Assembly (NCBI GenBank): GCA_036844615.1
Contig: DAIUFK010000007.1
Span: 1-52,292, forward strand
Length of the DNA stretch: 52,292 nucleotides
Direction of reading: 5' to 3'
Origin: Palsa-872 sp036844615
GTDB lineage: Bacteria; Chloroflexota; Dormibacteria; Dormibacterales; Dormibacteraceae
The notes under the pieces are model-generated. The model ran no database searches. It was given only the letters and a program-made list of their open reading frames with translations, and was not told the DNA's origin. Every line of letters starts with the position of its first letter. Positions within the stretch are counted from its first letter, which is position 1. Below, in pieces: positions 46,109 to 52,292 of the stretch. Made by a program: the position numbers and the translations under genes.

Positions 46109-47713
46109 TTATTGAGTGCGGTCGAGCGCGCTCAGCTTCTCGTCCATGCGCCGCTCCGCCCGCCGGCGCTCCAGCTCGTCCCCCGGACCCATGTCGACGA
46201 ACTTCGCGTAGCGCGCCAGCCGAGGGTGGACCTCGCTGACGAGGCGGAACATCTCCTGGGCGACCCACCGGTAATCCGGGTGGCCCTGGGGCGTCGTCCT
46301 GAGCTCGCACAGGTGGTAGATCTCGCGAAGGTTGAGGCGGAAGTACCACCGGACGTGGAAGGCGAGTGGCACGACGTACTGTGCCAGGCCAGGCCCGGCG
46401 TCGCGCTCCATCCTGGAGTGGGCCGCTGCCGCTGCCTCGATCGCGGATCGAGCCCTGCCGTCCATCCCAAGCTCGGCCAGGCCGACTGGCAGGTCGTAGC
46501 CGAGCGCAGTGCCGAGCAACTGGCGGTCTTGAGTGAGCATCCGATGCCGGTGCAGGTCGCGGTACGCGGCGAAGTTGGCGACGATCTCGAACGCGTACTG
46601 GGCGTGCTCGAGGGGTCTAGGCGCGCGCTGCCTGCGATTGCCACGGTCGCCGAGCATCGCTTCGAGGAGGGCGGCGGGATCGCCTTCGAGCTCCTCCCAG
46701 CCTGCGTCCGACAGAGGGAAGAGGGCGGCGGCGACCACCTTGCGCTCAGCGTCGGGATCGTGCTCGAGCAGGGTGACGCTTGGGCCCGTCCCGCTACGGC
46801 GGCTACGGGGAGCCATTCGCGCCGTCTCCAAACGAATCCTCGATATCCGCTCCGCCGCGGGAGCGCCATAGCGCTCGTCGAGAGCCCGCTTCACAAAGGA
46901 GGGAATGACGAGGTCGAGCTCGCGCTGCAGGTCTGTGGCGAGGCGGCGACATTCCGGCAGCTCGTGGCCTGCCATCTTCGTGATCAGGTACTCAAAGGCG
47001 CGACCGTTGCCGTACAGGCCGAGGTTCGTGAGCGTCCCCGCCGGCAGCAGGCCGCGCAGCATGTCAAGCGCCTTAGCCCTCGTCGCTGACTTCCAGGCCC
47101 TGTCGGTTTCTCCCTCTTCGAGCGGGAATCGTTCGCGGATGGCCTGGGTAAGCGGTTCAATCAGCTCGCTGTACGTCTTGAACAGCGTGTCAGCGGCGAC
47201 CTCGTAGCCCGGGTGTGCCAGCTCGGGGCCGCGATGGTAGAGGTGGCGGCCGTCGGGACCAGGTCGATCGAACCGCACGTAACGCGTCGACTTCTCGAGT
47301 GGCGAGATGCCTATGCGGCTGTCCTCGAGCGCTTTGGCCGCCAGCGTCGATACACGTTCAATCGCGACGTGCGCGCCGGCCAGCTCCGCAACCGAGTCGT
47401 CGCCGTAGCCGACCAGCACCCGTTCGTAGAACTCTTCGGCCCGACGAACGGCGACCATATCGTCGGCGCCCGACAGTGACCCCGCCAGCTGCGCAAAACC
47501 AGAATCGGGTTCGTTGATGAACTCGTCAAGGAGGACTCGCCGGAGGCTCTTCTCGGTGCGGGAGTAGCGGGAGAAGAGGGCGCCCTTGACCACCTCAGGC
47601 AGGTTCCGCAGCGCGAAAACTGGGCGGTCGAGGTTGGTGAAATAGCGCGCGAGCATTGCTGACTCGGCGGCGGTGAACTCGGAGGCAGTCGATTCGGATG
47701 GAGGGCCGGCCAC
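46109..47713 (-). CDS. Double-length ThyX-like FAD-dependent thymidylate synthase
   Basis: A 534-residue protein, about twice the usual ThyX length, made of two ThyX-like halves. The first half (about 1-250) has GDDSVAELAGAHVAIERVS and ISPLEKSTRYVRFD; the second (about 300-534) has PLEHAQYAFEIVANFAAYRD, the HRHRMLTQDRQ motif and LNLREIYHLCELRTTPQGHP. The canonical RHR...SxRY motif is thus divided: RHR in the second half, S-T-R-Y in the first. GTG 47713 is the start. If active it makes dTMP using methylene-THF, FAD and NADPH; it might instead be a diverged relative. Confidence 0.8.
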   Translation of the reverse strand: MAGPPSESTASEFTAAESAMLARYFTNLDRPVFALRNLPEVVKGALFSRYSRTEKSLRRVLLDEFINEPDSGFAQLAGSLSGADDMVAVRRAEEFYERVLVGYGDDSVAELAGAHVAIERVSTLAAKALEDSRIGISPLEKSTRYVRFDRPGPDGRHLYHRGPELAHPGYEVAADTLFKTYSELIEPLTQAIRERFPLEEGETDRAWKSATRAKALDMLRGLLPAGTLTNLGLYGNGRAFEYLITKMAGHELPECRRLATDLQRELDLVIPSFVKRALDERYGAPAAERISRIRLETARMAPRSRRSGTGPSVTLLEHDPDAERKVVAAALFPLSDAGWEELEGDPAALLEAMLGDRGNRRQRAPRPLEHAQYAFEIVANFAAYRDLHRHRMLTQDRQLLGTALGYDLPVGLAELGMDGRARSAIEAAAAAHSRMERDAGPGLAQYVVPLAFHVRWYFRLNLREIYHLCELRTTPQGHPDYRWVAQEMFRLVSEVHPRLARYAKFVDMGPGDELERRRAERRMDEKLSALDRTQ

Positions 47714-47847
47714 GGTGCGGCCTATCGTAGACCCGCCCAGACTCCGAGCCGTAGCTGTGGGGTTGTCCCCGAGTTATCCCCAGCGGTGTTAAAAACTGCC
47801 AGCGAAACGCCGACATTGCAGGCGCCGTGTTGAGGTTTGGGATGCGG

Positions 47848-47853
47848 TAACTT
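47848..47853 (+). promoter_or_regulatory. -10-like box (TAACTT) of methyltransferase operon
   Basis: TAACTT 9 bases before the ATG at 47863; no ribosome binding site seen. Confidence 0.35.
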
Positions 47854-47862
47854 CGGTGGTCC

Positions 47863-48669
47863 ATGCAGGGCACCACGAACCGGGGCGAGGTCGACTGGGC
47901 GGAACGCTGGCGATCGCTGGTGGCGGACCGCGTCGCGGCAGCATCAGCGGCAGGCCAGGTCGATCCCTCTTATTGGGATCGCCGTGCGCCGACATTCGCG
48001 CGCTCGACGCGCGCGCGCGACGGATTCCTTGATGTGGTGAAGCCTTATCTAACCCCGCGCAAGACTCTCATCGACGTCGGCGCCGGCGCCGGACGCCATG
48101 CAACCCCGCTCGCCGAGAGCCTGGAGTGGGTCACCGCAGTAGAACCGTCGGAGGGAATGCGTGCGCTGATCCCACCTCGCGACAACATGACTGTGGTGGC
48201 GAGCACATGGGAGGACTCTGCAGTTGCACCTGCCGACCTGCTCATCTGCTGCCACGTCATGTACGGGGTCGGGGAGCCTGTCTCGTTCATTACCAAGATG
48301 CAGCGACTGGCGCGCGAACGGATCTTCATCATGATGCGCGAGCTTCCCATGGCCCATCCGGCTGCGGTGATCCGCGAGCGTCTGCTGGGCGTGGATGACC
48401 CGCGGATGCCGAGGTTCAGCGATCTATTCATGGTTCTGATTCATATGGGCATCGCCCCCGATGTCAATTTCATCCGCTACCCAATCGTCCAACGATATGC
48501 AGACATCGACCAGGCACTCGCCGACTGCAGGCCCTTTCTCGGCCGGGACTGGGACGAGGCGAAAGCCAGGACCATCCTCCAGGAGGTCCTGGTTCAGGAC
48601 GGCGACGAGCTCGTGTTCGATGGCGGGGTCAGCCTCGCCGGGATCGCGCATTGGCAACCGACAATTTGA
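47863..48669 (+). CDS. Class I SAM-dependent methyltransferase
   Basis: A 268-residue methyltransferase. DPSYWDRRAPTFARSTRARD near residue 34, the SAM motif LIDVGAGAGRHATPLA near residue 68, the acidic loop end AVEPSEGM near 91 and ADLLICCHVMYGVGE near 118 are all visible. Small-molecule methylation is likely; the acceptor is unknown. It overlaps the next GNAT gene by 19 bases, so they are translationally linked. Confidence 0.87.
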   Translation: MQGTTNRGEVDWAERWRSLVADRVAAASAAGQVDPSYWDRRAPTFARSTRARDGFLDVVKPYLTPRKTLIDVGAGAGRHATPLAESLEWVTAVEPSEGMRALIPPRDNMTVVASTWEDSAVAPADLLICCHVMYGVGEPVSFITKMQRLARERIFIMMRELPMAHPAAVIRERLLGVDDPRMPRFSDLFMVLIHMGIAPDVNFIRYPIVQRYADIDQALADCRPFLGRDWDEAKARTILQEVLVQDGDELVFDGGVSLAGIAHWQPTI

Positions 48670-49499
48670 CGATACGGCCCGTGAGGCCGAGCGATCGCAA
48701 GCGGGTCGTCGAGATCACGCGAGATATCTGGGACGGACACGACTACGTGCCTCGCGTGTTCGACGACTGGGTCTCCGATGCGGGCGCCGCGTTCCAGGCG
48801 ATCGAGCTCGACGGCGTGGTCGTGGGGCTCCAGCGTCTGCGTCCCTATTCGTCCGGTTTGATCTGGTACGAGGGCCTTCGCGTTGCGAGCACGCATCGGC
48901 GGCAGGGCCTCGCGCGGACGATGATGCAGTCCGCTGTCGCGGAGGCGCGCGAGCAATCCTTCCGCGAGATGCGCCTGGCCACCGGGAATCCGGCTGCCGC
49001 CAAGTTGTTCGAGGAGCTCGGCTTCAAACGAATCCAGGACGACCGTTGGTGGAAGGGGGGCCGGGTCGAGGGCGGCGAGTCGGCGCGAATGCCCGAGCCC
49101 GCGGAGGCCGAGAAGCTGTGGGCAGGAATGGCTACCAGCCTCGGCATCGAGCTGTGGGGCGGCGTCACCGCCGACTTCAACGGCGCCCACGACCTGGGGA
49201 GTGCAGAGCTCTCGAGGCTGGCCGGGCTGGGGATGCTGCGCGTTGGCCCAGGAGGGCGCGCCATCGCGGGACTCCGCGAACCATGGGGCAACAACCTGGC
49301 TGTCGCGTTCGTCGCGGGCAAAGGAGGCGCTCTGCGCGAGCTGCTCCTCGCATTACGTTTTGAGGCGGACGCCGACGGCCTCGACGACGTGACCCTTGCG
49401 CTCCCTCGCGACCACCCCGCAATCGATGACCTGCGTGCCACCGGCTACGATTTCGCCAATGACGACGACCACAGCTACATCTACTCACTAAAGCTTTAG
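48651..49499 (+). CDS. GNAT acetyltransferase with extra C-terminal domain
   Basis: A 282-residue protein. Residues 5-140 are a GNAT domain (LTIRPVRPSDRKRVVEI, VASTHRRQGLARTMM as acetyl-CoA loop, GNPAAAKLFEELGF). Residues 140-282 form a second, GNAT-like region without a clear cofactor loop that ends in YDFANDDDHSYIYSLKL. TTG 48651 is the start. The stop TAG overlaps the GTG of the flavoprotein gene. Substrate unknown. Confidence 0.8.
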   Translation: MATDNLTIRPVRPSDRKRVVEITRDIWDGHDYVPRVFDDWVSDAGAAFQAIELDGVVVGLQRLRPYSSGLIWYEGLRVASTHRRQGLARTMMQSAVAEAREQSFREMRLATGNPAAAKLFEELGFKRIQDDRWWKGGRVEGGESARMPEPAEAEKLWAGMATSLGIELWGGVTADFNGAHDLGSAELSRLAGLGMLRVGPGGRAIAGLREPWGNNLAVAFVAGKGGALRELLLALRFEADADGLDDVTLALPRDHPAIDDLRATGYDFANDDDHSYIYSLKL

Positions 49500-50722
49500 T
49501 GACACGTCGTTATGTGATTCTCGGCAACGGCATCGCGGGGCAGACGGCCGCCGAGGAGCTGCGCAAGCTCGATGGCGAAGCCTCGATCGTCATGATCGCC
49601 GCCGAGCGGCACCCGCTTTACAACCGCGTCGCCCTGCCTCGCTATCTGCGCGGCCAGGTGCGCAGGGAGAAGGTCTTCATGCGTACCGCCGAGGACTACG
49701 CGAGGCAGAACCTCGAGATCCACTTCGAGACTTGGGCGACGGAGATCGACGCCGCCGGCAAGGTGGTTCGCACCAACCGCGAGCAGGAGTTTCCCTATGA
49801 CGCGCTCCTCGTCGCCACCGGTGGCAGGCCGAAGCCTCCGCCATGGCCTGGTTCCGACCAGGTTTCGCAGACGATCGGCTTTCAGACCCTCGACGACACC
49901 GACGCGATCATCGAGAAGGCAGATGCCGCGGAGAGTGTCCTGGTGATGGGCGGCAGCTTTATCGGGTACGAGCTCGCCGAAGGCGTCAGCTATCGCAAGA
50001 AGGCGAAGTTGACGTGGATCATGCGTGGACCATGGTTTCTGCGCTACGTCCTCGACGAGGAGGGCGGCCAGCTGTGCCGCCAGCTCGGCGAGGCCCAGGG
50101 CGTGGAGTTCATCACGTCGGACGAGGTGCAGAAGTTCAGCCGAAGTAACGGGCGCTTTGTGGCGGAGACGGTGAACGGACACCGTGTCGACTTCGATGTG
50201 CTGACGTATGGCGTCGGCCTCGACTACTACACGGAGCCAGCTGCCGCGACAGGGATGGAGCTCAACAAGGGCATCGTCACCGACTCCAAGCTGCTGACGT
50301 CGGTGCCTGACGTGTACGCCGCAGGCGACATCGCGGTCTTCTACGACCTGATGGTCGAAAGGCACAACCAGATGGGCACGTGGGACAACGCCGAAGCGCA
50401 CGGGAAGGTTGCGGCGCGGAACATGGCAGGCGCATCGGAAGATTTTTTTGACGTCCCGACTTATACGACCACCATGTTCGGCTCGACGCTCGCCGTCATG
50501 GGGGTCACTCCCGATGTGCAGCCCGACCTCGAGTCAGTGCGCACTTTCAGCTTCGAGGAGAAGTTCTATCGCAAGCTGTTTTTCAAAGATGACAAGCTGG
50601 TGGGTGCGATCATGATCGGACCACCCAAGGGCCGCAAAAAGCTGATCGAGATAATGCGATCTCGCCAGCGCATCGAGCGGCCCAAACAGGAGCTCCTGGA
50701 CCCCAACAACCTCAAAGACTAG
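49499..50722 (+). CDS. FAD-dependent pyridine nucleotide-disulphide-type oxidoreductase
   Basis: A 407-residue flavoprotein of the NirB/rubredoxin reductase-like group. The FAD motif VILGNGIAGQTAAEELR opens the chain, ALLVATGGRPK follows, VLVMGGSFIGYELAE binds NAD(P)H, and VYAAGDIAVF is the second FAD motif. No CxxC disulphide is visible. It may reduce a small redox partner encoded elsewhere. GTG 49499 shares one base with the upstream stop, and the next gene follows by 14 bases. Confidence 0.88.
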   Translation: MTRRYVILGNGIAGQTAAEELRKLDGEASIVMIAAERHPLYNRVALPRYLRGQVRREKVFMRTAEDYARQNLEIHFETWATEIDAAGKVVRTNREQEFPYDALLVATGGRPKPPPWPGSDQVSQTIGFQTLDDTDAIIEKADAAESVLVMGGSFIGYELAEGVSYRKKAKLTWIMRGPWFLRYVLDEEGGQLCRQLGEAQGVEFITSDEVQKFSRSNGRFVAETVNGHRVDFDVLTYGVGLDYYTEPAAATGMELNKGIVTDSKLLTSVPDVYAAGDIAVFYDLMVERHNQMGTWDNAEAHGKVAARNMAGASEDFFDVPTYTTTMFGSTLAVMGVTPDVQPDLESVRTFSFEEKFYRKLFFKDDKLVGAIMIGPPKGRKKLIEIMRSRQRIERPKQELLDPNNLKD

Positions 50723-50736
50723 AGTCGGTAGGGGAA

Positions 50737-51252
50737 ATGGGTGCCGAGTACCACTTCATCACGAATTGGGCAATTCGCGGCACTGCGTCAGAGGTCGCAG
50801 AGGTCCTTGGGGATCCGCTTGGACTCGCCAGGTGGTGGCCATCCGTCTACATCAAAGTGCGTGAGCTCGAGCCTGGCGACCCCACGACGCACGTGGGCAG
50901 GGTCATCGACCTGCACACGAAGGGCTGGCTTCCCTATACGTTGCGCTGGCGCTTCAAGGTCACCGAGTCGCGGGGCGTGGAAGGGTTCAGCCTGGTGGCT
51001 GAGGGCGATTTTGTGGGCACCGGGGTCTGGACGCTGAAGCAAAACGGCGACGTGGTCGATGTCCAGTACGACTGGCGCATCAGGGCCGATAAGCCGCTGC
51101 TCAGATACGGCTCCTTCATTTTCCGACCGATCTTCAGCGCCAACCACCGATGGGCGATGGCGCGTGGCGAGGAGAGCCTGAACCTGGAGCTGATGCGCAG
51201 GCGGGCGAAGACGCAGGCCGAGCGCGAGGCGGTGCCGTCACCGCCTAGGTAG
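50737..51252 (+). CDS. SRPBCC (START/Bet v 1-like) family protein
   Basis: A 171-residue helix-grip protein: ITNWAIRGTASEVAEVLGDP, ARWWPSVYIKVRELEPGD and TGVWTLKQNGDVVDVQYDWR follow the polyketide cyclase/SRPBCC pattern. Such proteins hold a hydrophobic ligand. ATG 50737 follows GTAGGGGAA. Co-transcribed with the flavoprotein; ligand unknown. Confidence 0.8.
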   Translation: MGAEYHFITNWAIRGTASEVAEVLGDPLGLARWWPSVYIKVRELEPGDPTTHVGRVIDLHTKGWLPYTLRWRFKVTESRGVEGFSLVAEGDFVGTGVWTLKQNGDVVDVQYDWRIRADKPLLRYGSFIFRPIFSANHRWAMARGEESLNLELMRRRAKTQAEREAVPSPPR

Positions 51253-51262
51253 GCAGACTCCG

Positions 51263-51268
51263 TATAAT
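51263..51268 (+). promoter_or_regulatory. Consensus -10 box (TATAAT) of XRE regulator/clpP operon
   Basis: A perfect TATAAT 13 bases before the ATG at 51282, so a short leader of about 6 bases is expected. No clear -35 was found. Confidence 0.5.
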
Positions 51269-51281
51269 TCGCCACCAAGAG

Positions 51282-51704
51282 ATGTCATTCGCCTACAGCG
51301 AATCTGCACAGGTGGTACGGCAAGCCCTTGGGGCGGTGCTCAGAGGTCGCCGCGAGGCGGCACGCCGGACCCTCACCGAGGTCGCAGGGGAGGCCGGCCT
51401 GTCCCCCGCTCACCTGTCGGAGGTGGAGAGGGGACGTAAGGAGGTCTCGACCGAGCGGCTCCTTGCCGTCGCCCACGCGTTAGGAGTGAGGCCGGCGGAC
51501 GTCTACGCCGACCTGGCCCGCCTGCTGGGCGCCGACCCCGAGCAGCGCAGCTGGCCTGAGGATCCTCCAGTGAAATTGCGCCTCGCCACGGCAGGCCTCC
51601 CGCTTGAGGCGCTGCGCAGCGTGGCCGACTTCAGCGCCTACCTCGCAATGGCAAACCCGCCGCCGAAAGCGCGAGCACCCATCGGCTTCCAGACCAGGAG
51701 ATAA
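51282..51704 (+). CDS. XRE-family regulator, ClgR-like
   Basis: A 140-residue regulator. Residues 12-70 form an XRE helix-turn-helix: LGAVLRGRREAARRTLTEVA, AGLSPAHLSEVERGRKEVS, LLAVAHALGVRP. Size and position directly before clpP recall actinobacterial ClgR, which activates clp genes and is itself degraded by Clp. The C-terminus ends in QTRR rather than the Val-Ala degron of ClgR. It is driven by a TATAAT box. Confidence 0.85.
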   Translation: MSFAYSESAQVVRQALGAVLRGRREAARRTLTEVAGEAGLSPAHLSEVERGRKEVSTERLLAVAHALGVRPADVYADLARLLGADPEQRSWPEDPPVKLRLATAGLPLEALRSVADFSAYLAMANPPPKARAPIGFQTRR

Positions 51705-51708
51705 GAAG

Positions 51709-52292
51709 ATGCACATGATTCCGACAGTGATCACGAATGACGGCAGGGGCGAGCGAGCCTACGACATCTTTTCGCGCCTGCTCAAAGACGGCGTCGTGTT
51801 TGTGCGCGGCGTGATCGACGACGACCTCGCGAGCACCGTCACCGCTCAGCTCCTGTTCCTCGAGAACGAGTCGCCCGACCGCGACATCCAGCTCTACATC
51901 AACAGCCCTGGCGGCTCGCTCACGGCGGCGCTGTCGATCTACGACGCGATGCAGTACGTCGGGCCGAAGGTGGGGACGCTATGCACCGGGCTGGCGGCGA
52001 GCGGAGCCTCGATCCTGCTGGCGGGTGGCGACAAGGGCATGCGCCTTTCGCTGCCGCACGCTCAGATACTCATCCACCAACCCTTCACGCAGGGCATCCA
52101 GGGCCAGGCCACCGACATCCAGCTCCACGCCCAGGAGATCCTCCGGCAGCGCGAGGCGATGGCTCGGATCTATGCGAAGCACACCGGCAGGCCTCTCGAG
52201 GATGTTGAGCGCGCGATGGAGCGCGACTTCTTCATGAACCCCGAAGAGGCCAAAGACTGGGGCCTCATCGACCTCATCGTCGAGCGCAACCC
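51709..52292 (+). CDS. clpP: ATP-dependent Clp protease proteolytic subunit ClpP (3' end beyond window)
   Basis: At least 194 residues, open to the window end. Catalytic serine S98 is in TGLAASGASILLAGG and histidine H123 in ILIHQPF; the aspartate is expected in MERDFFMNPEEAKDWGLID. YINSPGGSLTAALSIYDAM is the substrate-groove region. ATG 51709 follows AGGAG with 8 bases spacing, 4 bases after the XRE stop. The sequence around the serine (AASGAS) departs slightly from the common AASMGA, as in some ClpP2 paralogues. Confidence 0.92.
   Translation, partial: MHMIPTVITNDGRGERAYDIFSRLLKDGVVFVRGVIDDDLASTVTAQLLFLENESPDRDIQLYINSPGGSLTAALSIYDAMQYVGPKVGTLCTGLAASGASILLAGGDKGMRLSLPHAQILIHQPFTQGIQGQATDIQLHAQEILRQREAMARIYAKHTGRPLEDVERAMERDFFMNPEEAKDWGLIDLIVERN

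Overview
The window is a bacterial chromosome segment of high GC content. Genes are tightly packed, GTG and TTG starts are very common, and most operons use 4-base stop/start overlaps. Many transcription units begin with a TANNNT -10-like box only 6-10 bases before the start codon and lack a ribosome binding site, which suggests leaderless mRNAs. Together with an IlvG-like enzyme resembling the actinobacterial one, a ClgR-like regulator next to clpP, a double-length ThyX and an HTH-less Ogt-Ada protein, this points to a deep Terrabacteria lineage (Chloroflexota, Dormibacterota or Actinobacteriota). I cannot place it further from sequence alone. No CRISPR array, IS element, prophage or plasmid function was seen.

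Region 1-14.4 kb is a near-complete nucleobase salvage and purine degradation locus made of two convergent operons. The minus-strand operon runs ade (adenine deaminase), uraD, uraH, urate oxidase, the three xanthine dehydrogenase subunits, then an 8-oxoguanine deaminase-type amidohydrolase. The plus-strand operon runs codA (cytosine deaminase), a DUF3830 protein, allC and allB. An NCS1 nucleobase permease lies divergently from codA, followed by the start of a cyclase-family gene cut by the window edge. Together they take adenine and hypoxanthine through urate and allantoin to the allantoate step. A tRNA-Trp gene sits just upstream of ade, and hpt (hypoxanthine salvage) follows a metallophosphoesterase on the other strand.

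Region 15.7-31.4 kb is mixed: an ECF sigma factor coupled to an Ogt methyltransferase with a C-terminal Ada zinc domain; a stand-alone 5'-3' exonuclease with a small Cys protein; a lipoprotein made of two tandem repeats; an aminotransferase; an acetyltransferase and an alpha/beta hydrolase with an Arg-rich tail; an orphan branched-chain-type binding lipoprotein; a rhodanese, DUF4395 and thioredoxin operon; a DapF homologue with both catalytic cysteines replaced by serine; and a greA, Xaa-Pro peptidase, Fur and AIM24 operon.

Region 31.4-52.3 kb holds two ECF sigma/anti-sigma pairs (the second followed by an ABC-2 exporter), a glycerophosphodiester phosphodiesterase, a MoxR/ChlI-like AAA ATPase, DinB and EVE proteins, glutamate dehydrogenase with an IlvG-like enzyme, an isoaspartyl peptidase preceded by a 75-residue Arg-rich protein, a double ThyX, a methyltransferase/GNAT/flavoprotein operon, and a ClgR-like regulator followed by clpP, which is cut by the window end.

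The least expected signals are three families of hairpin-forming intergenic repeats (one pair shows compensatory stem changes), an Arg-rich module shared by a hydrolase tail and a free-standing small protein, the Ser/Ser DapF homologue, the Ogt-Ada architecture tied to an ECF factor, and the ThyX whose motif halves lie in different repeats.
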